Assembly (NCBI GenBank): GCA_019419555.1
Contig: DXZR01000042.1
Span: 1 to 20,270, forward strand
DNA from: Collinsella sp.
GTDB taxonomy: Bacteria > Actinomycetota > Coriobacteriia > Coriobacteriales > Coriobacteriaceae
DNA length: 20,270 nucleotides
Reading direction: 5' to 3'
The translations under genes were made by a program, and so were the position numbers. Positions 6,404-15,846 of the stretch are shown here, piece after piece. Position 1 is the first letter of the stretch. Every line of letters begins with the position of its first letter. The notes under the pieces are model-generated. The model saw only the letters and a list, made by a program, of their open reading frames with translations, was not told the origin of the DNA and did not search any database.

Positions 6404-7207
6404 GTGGAAATTTTTGAAAAGCTGCCTGATGAGATTAATCATCTGGTCAGCGAGTTCAGCTCCACCCCTGTCGTGGGCGATCTGAGCTGCGGCATCACGC
6501 AGTACTCGTTTTGGCTGATCGTCTCCACGATCGTGCTCCTGATCGTCCTGGCCGTGTTCAAGAAGAAGCAGACCCTGGTTCCCAAGGGCTTCTTCGTCAA
6601 CGGTTTCGAGTACATCATCGAGTACGTCGAGAACGATATCGGCAAGGGCGTCGTGGGTGAGAACTGGAAGAAGCACTTCCCGTTCCTGTGCTCGCTTTTC
6701 CTGTTCATCCTGATCAATAACATGATTGGCCTGATTCCGGGAATGAAGCCCGGCACCGGCGCAATCGGCTCCACCGCCGCGCTCGCCATCTTCGCCTTCG
6801 TGTACTTCATCTACTACGGATGCAAGGCTCACGGCGTGATCGGCTACATCAAGAGCCTCGCCCCGCAGGGCGTGAGCTTCCCGATGAACGTGCTTGTGTG
6901 GGTCGTCGAGCTTTTCTCGACCTTCCTGCGCCTCATCACGCTTGCCGTCCGTCTGTTCTGCAACATGTTCGCAGGACACGTGGTCATGGGCTCGTTCGCC
7001 ATCATGGCGAGCATGTTCATGCAGCCGCTGCTTCAGCAGGTTTCCGCGGCTCACGCCGTCGGCGCCCTGCCTTCGCTGGCCTGGCTTGCCATCCTCATCC
7101 TGATCTATGCGATCGAGCTTGTAGTCGGCGCCATCCAGGCTTATGTCTTCACGGTCCTTACCGCCGTGTATGTCTCCGAGGCAGAGGAGGTTGCGGAGGA
7201 GGAGTAG
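6404..7207 (+). CDS. atpB: F1Fo ATP synthase subunit a
   Basis: Subunit a is the membrane stator channel that passes protons to the c-ring. The 267-residue protein has several membrane helices and the signature LRLITLAVRLFCNMFAGH (175-192). In this segment R183 matches the essential Arg210 of E. coli. The last helix contains GAIQAYVFTVL (242-252), with Q245 at the usual position. The C-terminus is acidic (EAEEVAEEE). It starts with GTG 6404 behind GAAAGG (6392-6397). It is the second gene of the operon, and a 125-base gap separates it from atpE. Confidence 0.97.
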   Translation: MEIFEKLPDEINHLVSEFSSTPVVGDLSCGITQYSFWLIVSTIVLLIVLAVFKKKQTLVPKGFFVNGFEYIIEYVENDIGKGVVGENWKKHFPFLCSLFLFILINNMIGLIPGMKPGTGAIGSTAALAIFAFVYFIYYGCKAHGVIGYIKSLAPQGVSFPMNVLVWVVELFSTFLRLITLAVRLFCNMFAGHVVMGSFAIMASMFMQPLLQQVSAAHAVGALPSLAWLAILILIYAIELVVGAIQAYVFTVLTAVYVSEAEEVAEEE

Positions 7208-7320
7208 TCTTCCGTTCGCGCCTTAAAGGTAAGGCAATTCGTTAAACCGCTGGTGCCCGTACCCATGGAGCCCGGCAGTTATAAATAAGGTTATCCTGCG
7301 TGAAATAAGACACGCACGAC

Positions 7321-7332
7321 AAAGGAGGAATC
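7321..7332 (+). promoter_or_regulatory. Strong ribosome binding site of atpE
   Basis: AAAGGAGG (7321-7328) sits 4 bases before GTG 7333, the best Shine-Dalgarno match in the operon. It follows a 125-base intergenic leader (7208-7332), the largest gap in the atp cluster. An in-frame TAA at 7306-7308 rules out an earlier start. This fits the need for many c subunits per enzyme. Confidence 0.7.
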
Positions 7333-7527
7333 GTGGGAGTTATCGGTTACGGTCTCGGTGTTATCGGCGCTGGTCTTGCTATCGGCCTGTCTGCTCTGGG
7401 TGCTACGGGTGCTATGGCCCGTCAGCCTGAGGTCCAGGGCCGCGTGTTCACCGTCTTCATCATGGGCTCCGCCTTCGGCGAGGCTCTGGCTCTGATCGGC
7501 TTCGTTGTCGCGCTGATCGTTAAATAG
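7333..7527 (+). CDS. atpE: F1Fo ATP synthase subunit c
   Basis: Subunit c forms the rotating membrane ring. The protein has only 64 residues (70-85 is usual), being short at the N-terminus. It is a two-helix hairpin with the polar loop ARQPE (29-33) and the ion-carrying E50 in GSAFGEALALIGF. The residue after E50 is Ala, not Ser or Thr, which argues for proton rather than sodium coupling. The helix-1 motif reads G12-A-G14-L-A16-I-G18, so the usual GxGxGxG has an Ala at its third position, which could affect ring packing. The start GTG 7333 is fixed by the strong ribosome site and an upstream stop. Confidence 0.96.
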   Translation: MGVIGYGLGVIGAGLAIGLSALGATGAMARQPEVQGRVFTVFIMGSAFGEALALIGFVVALIVK

Positions 7528-7542
7528 CACGGAGCGTCAAGT

Positions 7543-8145
7543 ATGAATCTTTCATCCCAGAAGAGCGCGATCGCACTCTCCGCGTCCGCGGCCGCGCTGC
7601 TCATGCCGGTTTCCGCGTTCGCCGAGGACGGCGCTGCCGGTGCGGACATCCTCATCCCTAAGATGGCGGAGTTCATCCCGGCACTTATCGCCTTCCTGAT
7701 CATCTGGATCGTGCTGGCCAAGGTCGCCCTGCCGGGCATCATGAAAACCATGGAGGAGCGCGGCAAGAAGATCGAGGAGAGCCTCGACGAGGCCGAGAAG
7801 ACCAAGCAGGAGGCTATCGCCAAGCGCGCTGAGTCCGACTCGATCGTCACCGACGCCCGTCGTCAGGCTGCCGACATCGTTCTCGAGGCCCGTAAGGACG
7901 CCGAGTCCGAGCGCGCCCGTATCATCGAGGCTGCTCACAAGGAGGCCGAGGAGATCATCGCCAAGGCCCATACGACCGTCGAGGACGAGCGCAAGTCCAT
8001 CTACGCCGGTGCCGCGAGCTCCATCGCCGACCTGTCCGTTGCCGTCGCCACCAAGATCGTGGGCGAGGCACTCGAGGACGATGCCGAGCAGAAGAAGCTC
8101 ATCGAGCGCTACATCCAGGAAGCAGGTAGCCTGAATGCCGACTAG
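7543..8145 (+). CDS. atpF: F1Fo ATP synthase subunit b with N-terminal signal-like extension
   Basis: Subunit b is the peripheral stalk that holds F1 to Fo. The 200-residue protein has one clear stator helix (about 44-62), then a long charged coiled coil (65-155) and a C-terminal delta-binding region. In front of the normal N-terminus lie about 35 extra residues: K7, a hydrophobic stretch (9-24) and AFA-ED (25-29). This looks like a type I signal peptide cleaved after A27. Cleavage would leave the mature N-terminus outside, the usual topology of b. The start is ATG 7543, with GGAG (7531-7534). Its 3' end overlaps atpH by 11 bases. Confidence 0.95.
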   Translation: MNLSSQKSAIALSASAAALLMPVSAFAEDGAAGADILIPKMAEFIPALIAFLIIWIVLAKVALPGIMKTMEERGKKIEESLDEAEKTKQEAIAKRAESDSIVTDARRQAADIVLEARKDAESERARIIEAAHKEAEEIIAKAHTTVEDERKSIYAGAASSIADLSVAVATKIVGEALEDDAEQKKLIERYIQEAGSLNAD

Positions 8146-8611
8146 CCGCTATCAGGACAAGGTGCTCGAGACCTACGCGCGTTCCCTTTTGGAAGCCGCC
8201 AAGGCCGAGAACCATGTGTTCGAGGACCTCGAGATGGTCGAGCGCTTGGCTTCTGCCAGCCCCGAGATCATCGCCGTGCTCGACACCATGTCCAAGCGCG
8301 ACCAGCTCGACCTTCTTCCCAAGGTGGCAGCTGCCTTTAAGTATGTTGCCGAGGAAGACGAGGATGTAGTGGGCGTGACCGTCACCACGGCGATCCCGCT
8401 CGACGACGAGCTGCGTCAAACCATCACTAAGAAATGCGAGCAGGACTTCGGCCGCAAGGTATTCCTTATCGAGCAGGTCGACCCGTCTATCGTGGGCGGC
8501 CTGGTGCTCGAGGCCCGCGGCGAGCGTCGTGACATCTCCGTCAAGACGCAGCTGCGCATCGCGCAGGAGACCCTCGCAAACTCTGCTAATTCGTACGGAG
8601 GTGAAGCCTAA
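8135..8611 (+). CDS. atpH: F1Fo ATP synthase subunit delta
   Basis: Delta (OSCP-like) caps the F1 head and joins it to the b stalk. The protein has 158 residues, slightly short against ~178. It contains an N-terminal helical domain (from YARSLLEAAK) and the family signature VDPSIVGGLVLEARGERRD near the C-terminus. ATG 8135 lies inside atpF, and the stop TAA overlaps the ATG of atpA by one base (TAATG), so translation is probably coupled on both sides. Confidence 0.95.
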   Translation: MPTSRYQDKVLETYARSLLEAAKAENHVFEDLEMVERLASASPEIIAVLDTMSKRDQLDLLPKVAAAFKYVAEEDEDVVGVTVTTAIPLDDELRQTITKKCEQDFGRKVFLIEQVDPSIVGGLVLEARGERRDISVKTQLRIAQETLANSANSYGGEA

Positions 8612-10209
8612 TGTCCGAAACCCTCAATGCCCAGGATATCGCCAAGAAACTGCAGGAGCAGCTCACGAGCCTCTCCGCGACGGTCGATACGCATGAGGTT
8701 TCAACGGTCGACGAGGTAGGCGACGGCATCGCGCGCGTCTCCGGCCTCAAGAGTGCCATGGCAGGCGAGCTTCTGGAGTTCAAGAGCTCCGATACCGGTG
8801 AGACCGTATTCGGCCTCGCCCAGAACCTTGACCGTGACGAGGTCGGCGCCGTTCTGTTTGGTGCCGTCGACTCCATCAAGGAAGGCGACGAGTGCCGCAC
8901 CACTGGCCGCATTATGGATATTCCCGTGAGCCGTGCAATGCTCGGCCGCGTCGTCAATCCGCTCGGCCAGCCCATCGACGGTTTGGGTGACATTGTCGCC
9001 ACGCACCGTCGTCCCATCGAGTTCAAGGCCCCCGGCGTCATCGACCGTACCCCGGTGTGCGAGCCGGTCCAGACCGGCCTATTGGCTATCGACTCCATGG
9101 TGCCTATCGGCCGCGGCCAGCGCGAGCTTATCATCGGCGACCGTAAGACCGGTAAGACCGCCATTGCCATCGACGCTATCCTCAATCAGCGCGGCAAGGG
9201 CATGGTCTGCATCTATGTCGCCATCGGCCAGAAGGCCTCCACGGTTGCTAACATCCGCGAGACCCTCGCTCAGCACGGTGCGCTCGACTACACCATCATC
9301 GTTTCGGCAACCGCTGCTGATTCTGCCCCTATGCAGTACATCGCGCCTATGGCCGGTGCCGCTATCGGCGAGTTCTTCATGTACAACGGCGAGGACGGTA
9401 AGCCCGCCAGCGAGACCAACCCCGGCGGTCACGTGCTTGTCATCTACGATGACCTGTCCAAGCAGGCCGTGGCTTACCGTCAGATGTCGCTGACGCTGCA
9501 TCGTCCGCCCGGACGCGAGGCCTATCCTGGCGACATCTTCTACCTGCACTCTCGTCTGCTCGAGCGTGCCGTCAAGATGTCCAAGAAGAACGGTTACGGC
9601 TCCATGACGGCCCTGCCGATTATCGAGACCCAGGATGGCGACGTTTCGGCCTACATTCCGACAAACGTCATTTCCATTACCGATGGTCAGATTTACCTGC
9701 AGTCCGAGCTCTTCTTCCAGGGCCAGCGCCCGGCAGTCGACGTGGGTATCTCCGTGTCCCGCGTCGGTGGTGACGCTCAGACCAAGGCCATGAAGCAGGT
9801 TGCCGGCAACCTTCGCCTGGACCTCGCTTCATATCAGGAGCTCGCCGGCTTTACGCAGTTCGGCTCCGACCTTGACGAGGCTACGCAGAAGCAGCTTACC
9901 CACGGCGCTCGCATGACCGAGCTCCTTAAGCAGCCGCGCTACAAGCCGTTTGAGGTTTCCGAGCAGATCGTTACGCTGTTTGCCGGCAACGAGGGCTTCC
10001 TCGACGATCTCGAGATCGCCGACGTGCTTCCCTTCCGTGCCGAGCTCATCGAGTACATGGACAACGGTTTTGGCTCGTTGCTCGACAAGGTTCGCGCCAA
10101 GAAGATCGACGATGACACCAAGGCTGAGCTCCTGCGCGTCATCGGCGACTTTAAGCAGCAGTTCATGGCAAAGCACCATGCCGATACGACTGGATCAGAG
10201 GAGAACTAA
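8611..10209 (+). CDS. atpA: F1Fo ATP synthase subunit alpha
   Basis: Alpha is the non-catalytic nucleotide-binding subunit of F1 and supplies the arginine finger. The 532-residue protein has Walker A GDRKTGKT (176-183), Walker B VLVIYDD (275-281) and SVSRVGG with R384 as the finger. PTNVISITDGQI (350-361) is also present. Just before Walker B there is an insertion of about 12 residues (EDGKPASETNPGG, 261-273) that I do not recall in the E. coli or Mycobacterium proteins. It begins at ATG 8611, overlapping the stop of atpH; GGAGGTGAAG lies just upstream. Confidence 0.98.
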   Translation: MSETLNAQDIAKKLQEQLTSLSATVDTHEVSTVDEVGDGIARVSGLKSAMAGELLEFKSSDTGETVFGLAQNLDRDEVGAVLFGAVDSIKEGDECRTTGRIMDIPVSRAMLGRVVNPLGQPIDGLGDIVATHRRPIEFKAPGVIDRTPVCEPVQTGLLAIDSMVPIGRGQRELIIGDRKTGKTAIAIDAILNQRGKGMVCIYVAIGQKASTVANIRETLAQHGALDYTIIVSATAADSAPMQYIAPMAGAAIGEFFMYNGEDGKPASETNPGGHVLVIYDDLSKQAVAYRQMSLTLHRPPGREAYPGDIFYLHSRLLERAVKMSKKNGYGSMTALPIIETQDGDVSAYIPTNVISITDGQIYLQSELFFQGQRPAVDVGISVSRVGGDAQTKAMKQVAGNLRLDLASYQELAGFTQFGSDLDEATQKQLTHGARMTELLKQPRYKPFEVSEQIVTLFAGNEGFLDDLEIADVLPFRAELIEYMDNGFGSLLDKVRAKKIDDDTKAELLRVIGDFKQQFMAKHHADTTGSEEN

Positions 10210-10214
10210 GCCCT

Positions 10215-11122
10215 ATGGCCAACCTTCGCGACATTAAGAAGCGAATCTCCTCGGTTACCACGACCAAGCAGATCACGCGCACGATGGAAATGGTCTCTAC
10301 GGCCAAGATTCGTCGTGCCCTCGATCGCTCCAAGCAGGCCGAGCCCTATAAGGAGGCGCTGACCGACGTCATGTTGACGGTTGCCGGCGACGCCTCCTGC
10401 TCGGGTACCGACCCCATGCTGCAGAGGCATGAGACGGTAAAGCGCGGCCTGATTGTCGTCATTGCTTCGGACCGCGGCCTTGCCGGCGGTTTCAATACGA
10501 CGGTGGAGCGCACGGCCGAAAAGCTCGCCGCTTCTTGGGCGAACAATAGCATCGAGTGCGAGATCATTGCGTGCGGACGCAAGCCGGCCACGTATTTCCG
10601 CGACCGCGCGAACGTCATCATGCACTTTGAGGGCAATTCCTCCGAGCCCGATTTCAATCAGGCTCGCATGATTTCCTCTCATATCTGCGATGCGTATCGT
10701 GCCGGTGAGCTTGACCGTGTCGAGCTTGTCTACCACCACGCCAAGAACCGCGTGGATCAGGAGCTTCGCGTCGAGCACTTGCTGCCGCTCGATCCCGAGA
10801 TGATCGCTATGGCCCACGGTCCGCGTAAGAACGAGACCGACGCCCCTAAGCGCATCTCGTCCACGTTCGAGTTCGTGCCCTCTCCCGAGCATGTTCTCGG
10901 CAAGCTTGTACCGTCGTATATCCTGACGGTCATCTACCAGGCCCTGATCGATTCGGCGGCTGCCGAGCAGGGTGCACGCCGCAAGGCCATGCACTCCGCG
11001 ACGGAAAACGCCACCGCGATCATCTCGACCCTTACCCGCACGTATAGTCGCGTGCGTCAGGCTTCGATCACGACCGAGATTAACGAGATCGTCGGCGGAG
11101 CCTCAGCATTGGAGGAACAGTA

Positions 11123-11123
<1 letters not shown>
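10215..11123 (+). CDS. atpG: F1Fo ATP synthase subunit gamma
   Basis: Gamma is the central rotor shaft. The 302-residue protein opens with MANLRDIKKRISSV and TKQITRTMEMVSTAKIRRA, and ends with the signature ITTEINEIVGGASAL (about 283-299). Both terminal helices form the coiled coil inside the alpha-beta hexamer. It starts at ATG 10215 behind GAGGAGAA, five bases after atpA. Its stop overlaps the atpD ATG (TAATG). Its length is a little above the E. coli 287. Confidence 0.96.
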
Positions 11124-12577
<1,454 letters not shown>

Positions 12578-12580
12578 GTT

Positions 12581-12973
12581 ATGCGTATCCGCATCGTGTG
12601 CCCCGTGAGCTGCGCCTATGAGGGCGACGCTGCGTTTGTGTCGATTCCGTCCACGGATGGCGAGTTTGGCGTTCTGCCTGCTCACTCCAGCGAGATCTGC
12701 ACGATCGACCGCGGTTACGTTCGCGTTTCCGATAAGGCCATGGGCACTGTCGACCACACGTTTGCCGTGGCCGGCGGCTATGCCCAGGTTGCGGACGATG
12801 TCGTGACCGTTCTCGCCGAGCGCGCTTGCGATTTGGCGACCGTCGATGCCGACAAGCTTAAAGCTGATATTCAAGGTTTTGAAGAGAAGCTGGGTAATTT
12901 GTCGGAGGATGATGCACGCCGCGCCTACCTCTATAATGAAATCGCATGGTGTAAGCTCAAGCTTGCCCAATAG
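12581..12973 (+). CDS. atpC: F1Fo ATP synthase subunit epsilon
   Basis: Epsilon binds the foot of gamma and restrains ATP hydrolysis. The 130-residue protein has the N-terminal beta-sandwich with GEFGVLPAHSS (27-37) and VVTVLAERACDL. It is followed by a two-helix C-terminal domain, so the inhibitory helices appear present. It starts three bases after atpD, with GGGGGAG at the atpD 3' end as ribosome site. It is the last gene of the operon; a strong terminator follows. Confidence 0.94.
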   Translation: MRIRIVCPVSCAYEGDAAFVSIPSTDGEFGVLPAHSSEICTIDRGYVRVSDKAMGTVDHTFAVAGGYAQVADDVVTVLAERACDLATVDADKLKADIQGFEEKLGNLSEDDARRAYLYNEIAWCKLKLAQ

Positions 12974-13009
12974 TCAAACGATTTAGCGTTCGACCATTTG
13001 CGAACACAT

Positions 13010-13048
13010 CATGCCCGGGATGGCCCAGCCATCCCGGGCATGCTTTTT
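13010..13048 (+). terminator. Terminator of the ATP synthase operon
   Basis: CATGCCCGGGATGG (13010-13023) and CCATCCCGGGCATG (13029-13042) form a perfect 14-bp stem with a 5-base loop, then CTTTTT. The T-run ends directly at the murA ribosome site GAAAGGG, 13 bases before the murA start codon. Confidence 0.92.
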
Positions 13049-13061
13049 GAAAGGGTAGACC

Positions 13062-14345
13062 TTGGATATTATCCGCGTTGAGGGTGGCCACGCCATCGGA
13101 GGCTCTGTGCCCGTTTCGGGCGCCAAGAACTCCGCGCTCAAACTCATGGCGGCAACGCTTCTGGCGCCGGGCAAGACGACGCTGCAGAACGTGCCCGATA
13201 TTTCCGATGTCCACGTGATGGGCAAGGTGCTCAAGGGTATGGGCGCCACAATCGATGTCCTTGACGAGCACACGCTCGAGATTGATACCTCTCAGGTCGA
13301 TTCTTGGGAGGCCCCCTACGAGCTCGTTGCCAAGATGCGTGCTTCCACCGCCGTGATGGGACCCCTGCTGGGTCGCTTCCATCGCGCCAAGATCGCCATG
13401 CCGGGCGGCTGCAACCTGGGTGCTCGCAAGATCGATATGCACATTCTTGGTCTTGAGGCCCTGGGCGTTGAGTTCGATACCGCCCACGGCTACATCAACG
13501 CTAATGCGCCCCAAGGTCTGCGCGGTACCACCGTCACGCTCGAGTTCGCCAGCGTCGGTGCGACCGAGAACCTCATCATGGCATCCGTGCGCGCGCAGGG
13601 CACCACGGTTATCGACAATGCCGCCCGCGAGCCCGAGATCGTCGATCTCGCCAACATGCTCAACGAGATGGGCGCCAAGATTGTCGGCGCGGGTACGCCC
13701 GTCGTGACCATCGAGGGCGTGGAAGAACTGCATCCTGTTACCCATCGCGTAGTGGGCGACCGCATCGAGGCCGGTACCTTTATCGTTGCCGGTGCGTTGA
13801 TGGCCGACGATCGCGGTGTCGATGTCATGGGCTTTTGCCCCATTCACTTGGGCATGGTGCTCAAGAAGATGGAGCTCATGGGTATCGACTGCGAGCGTAC
13901 CGACGACGGCGTCCATGTGAACCGTGCCGAGCGTATCAAGCCGGTCGATATCCAGACGCTTCCGTTCCCCGGTTTCCCGACCGACATGCAGGCGCAGATT
14001 ATGGTACTCTCCGCCCTTGCCGATGGCAGTTCCGTTATTACCGAAAACATCTTCGAGAATCGCTTTATGTTTGCCTCTGAGCTGGTGCGCATGGGTGCCG
14101 ACATTCGTATCGAGAGCCATCACGCCATGATTCATGGCGTCAAGGGCTTCTCGGGTGCACAGGTTACCTCGCCCGATCTGCGTGGCGGAGCGGCCCTCGT
14201 CGTAGCGGGCTTGATCGCCGACGGGACGACCGAGGTTTCGGCCATTCATCACATCAAGCGCGGCTACGAGCAGTTTGTCGAAAAGCTGCAGGCGCTCGGC
14301 GCGCATGTCGAGCATGCTACCGTCCCCGATCCCGTCATCTACTAA
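13062..14345 (+). CDS. murA: UDP-N-acetylglucosamine 1-carboxyvinyltransferase
   Basis: MurA transfers enolpyruvate from PEP to UDP-GlcNAc, the first committed step of peptidoglycan synthesis. The 427-residue protein has GAKNSALKLMAATLL with K22, MRAS (R93) and the active-site loop MPGGCNLGARKIDMH with C117. It also has FPTDMQAQ, with D308 as the general base. The presence of Cys (rather than Asp) predicts fosfomycin sensitivity of this enzyme. The start is TTG 13062 with GAAAGGG (13049-13055). The atp terminator lies immediately upstream, leaving no room for an ordinary promoter between it and the start. In related genomes murA also follows the atp operon. The LCP gene follows after 12 bases. 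Confidence 0.96.
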   Translation: MDIIRVEGGHAIGGSVPVSGAKNSALKLMAATLLAPGKTTLQNVPDISDVHVMGKVLKGMGATIDVLDEHTLEIDTSQVDSWEAPYELVAKMRASTAVMGPLLGRFHRAKIAMPGGCNLGARKIDMHILGLEALGVEFDTAHGYINANAPQGLRGTTVTLEFASVGATENLIMASVRAQGTTVIDNAAREPEIVDLANMLNEMGAKIVGAGTPVVTIEGVEELHPVTHRVVGDRIEAGTFIVAGALMADDRGVDVMGFCPIHLGMVLKKMELMGIDCERTDDGVHVNRAERIKPVDIQTLPFPGFPTDMQAQIMVLSALADGSSVITENIFENRFMFASELVRMGADIRIESHHAMIHGVKGFSGAQVTSPDLRGGAALVVAGLIADGTTEVSAIHHIKRGYEQFVEKLQALGAHVEHATVPDPVIY

Positions 14346-14357
14346 TACAGGTTGCCT

Positions 14358-15593
14358 ATGTTTAATAAAAAGCCCCTCGCGGATACCGCCACCCGAAGAC
14401 CCTCAACTGGTGCGCAGGCCAAGATCTACAGTCGCGATAACGTGGCTCGCTATTCCGAGCGCGCTCGCCAACGTCGTCGTAGCCACACGATTCGTCACGT
14501 CGCGCTCATTGTCGTGCTTGGCGTGCTGCTGAGTGCCACTACCGCTGCCGGCCTGTGGTTTGCCACCATTATGGGCAAGCTCGGCGATTCTAATGTCATT
14601 ACCGACAATCTGCGTCGGGTTCTGGTTGACACCGATGAGGCAAAGGATCCGTTCTACGTGCTGCTTCTTGGCACCGACGGCCGTCCGGGCGAGGATACGT
14701 ATCGTGCCGACTCGATTATCCTGGCACGCATCGACCCCACGCAAAAGCAGGCGACGCTCATTTCCGTTCCGCGCGACACCAAGGTCGAGTACAAGGGCGA
14801 GACCATGAAGATCAACGCCTGCCATACCGTTGGCGGCGCCGAGGCCATGGTCGAGGCGGTCAACGAGCTGTGCGGTGTTCAGATTTCCCACTATGCCGAG
14901 GTCAGCTTCGACGGTATGCAGGCGCTGATTGATTCGGTTGGCGGTATCGACATTAACGCAACCGATGATGTTGACGACCCCGAGCACCTGGATATTAAGA
15001 TTACCGCTGGTCAGCAGCATATGGACGGCGCCACCGCCCTTACCTATGCCCGCTGCCGCTACATCTATGCCGACGGCGACTACACGCGCATGCGCCACCA
15101 GCGTCAGGTGCTTGGCGCCCTTGCCAACCAGATTCTCAATAACTTCGATGCCACGAAGATCTTTGGCCTGGTTAATTCGCTGTCCGATATGCTCGTGACC
15201 GATATGAGCGTTCAGGATATCGTGGCTACGGTCAATGCCATGCGCGGTATGGATGTCGACGGCATCTACTCGGCCAACCTGCCCTCGTATGCCGACGACA
15301 GCACCATGATCGACGGTGTGAGCTACGTCTTTGTCTACGAGGACGAGCTCAAGGAAATGATGGAGCGTGTCGATGCCGGCAAGGATCCCAAGGGTCCCAA
15401 CACCATGGGTCTTTCCGACGGTTCCAGCTCTACGATCGGCGACCTGAACAACAACACGTCTGACGACTACGCAAACGGTACCGCAACCTCATCGGTCAGC
15501 TCTGACGATTCCGATGACTCAAGCGATTCGAGCGATTCGGACTACTACGAAGAGCCCACCGGCGACGGCAACGGCTACGAAGCCAACTACTAA
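14358..15593 (+). CDS. LytR-CpsA-Psr (LCP) family cell-wall glycopolymer ligase
   Basis: LCP proteins attach undecaprenyl-linked glycopolymers (teichoic-acid-like or capsular) to peptidoglycan outside the membrane. The 411-residue protein has a basic cytoplasmic tail (1-45) and one membrane helix (about 47-71). The LCP domain (98-262) contains LLLGTDGRPGEDTYRADSII, SVPRD (136-140), INACHTVGG and ALTYARCR. It ends in a Ser/Asp-rich, low-complexity tail (362-411) including a tandem DSSDSSDSD run. I choose ATG 14358 because CAGG (14348-14351) lies at good spacing; TTG 14352 would add two residues. It probably forms a cell-wall operon with murA. Confidence 0.92.
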   Translation: MFNKKPLADTATRRPSTGAQAKIYSRDNVARYSERARQRRRSHTIRHVALIVVLGVLLSATTAAGLWFATIMGKLGDSNVITDNLRRVLVDTDEAKDPFYVLLLGTDGRPGEDTYRADSIILARIDPTQKQATLISVPRDTKVEYKGETMKINACHTVGGAEAMVEAVNELCGVQISHYAEVSFDGMQALIDSVGGIDINATDDVDDPEHLDIKITAGQQHMDGATALTYARCRYIYADGDYTRMRHQRQVLGALANQILNNFDATKIFGLVNSLSDMLVTDMSVQDIVATVNAMRGMDVDGIYSANLPSYADDSTMIDGVSYVFVYEDELKEMMERVDAGKDPKGPNTMGLSDGSSSTIGDLNNNTSDDYANGTATSSVSSDDSDDSSDSSDSDYYEEPTGDGNGYEANY

Positions 15594-15621
15594 GTTACGG
15601 CGTTTTACCAAACGCCGTAAC
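15594..15621 (+). terminator. Perfect hairpin abutting the LCP stop codon
   Basis: GTTACGGCGTTT (15594-15605) and AAACGCCGTAAC (15610-15621) form a perfect 12-bp stem with a TACC loop, beginning on the base after the stop codon TAA. No T-run follows, so by itself it may be a 3'-end stabiliser rather than a classical terminator. Confidence 0.5.
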
Positions 15622-15667
15622 GGCTCGACGCTGCGCGCCGCCCAAGGCGACAATTTGTCATTCAAAA

Positions 15668-15705
15668 GGCAGGACATGACCAGAAGGTCAATGCCCTGCC
15701 TTTTT
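15668..15705 (+). terminator. Rho-independent terminator of murA-LCP
   Basis: GGCAGGACATGACC (15668-15681) pairs with GGTCAATGCCCTGCC (15686-15700), with one bulge and one mismatch, around AGAA. Five T follow (15701-15705). Its apex is identical to that of the hairpin at 1-23. Confidence 0.88.
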
Positions 15706-15759
15706 CATGCCAACTTGTTCGCCTTGGACGTCGCTCGCTGACGTTGGCTCAACCTGCGG
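15678..15759 (+). repeat. Dispersed intergenic repeat, copy B
   Basis: Shares GACCAGAAGGTCA (15678-15690), CGCTCGCTG (15732-15740) and GCTCAACCTGCGG (15747-15759) with the copy at 6-123. The first two words are spaced almost equally in both copies (53 and 54 bases). The third is closer here. GCCAAC (15710-15715) and GTTGGC (15743-15748) can also pair. Confidence 0.5.
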
Positions 15760-15782
15760 TGCTGACTACTCCCCTTGCACCA

Positions 15783-15822
15783 AAAACCGCCCCGTTCTCG
15801 GTTTTGAGGACGGGGCGGTTTT
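15783..15822. terminator. Bidirectional terminator between convergent LCP and pepT genes
   Basis: AAAACCGCCCCGT (15783-15795) and ACGGGGCGGTTTT (15810-15822) form a perfect 13-bp stem, with A and T runs on either side. It can therefore end transcripts from both strands. It lies 25 bases from the pepT stop. Confidence 0.88.
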
Positions 15823-15846
15823 GCTTACCTGGATTGTTCGAGTTCC

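Noticed and set aside
12957..14315. A 452-codon minus-strand open frame opposite murA
   Set aside because: Shadow of murA, for the same reasons; it also spans the atp terminator.
15508..15540. Short tandem DNA repeat near the LCP gene 3' end
   Set aside because: It simply encodes the Ser/Asp-rich protein tail.
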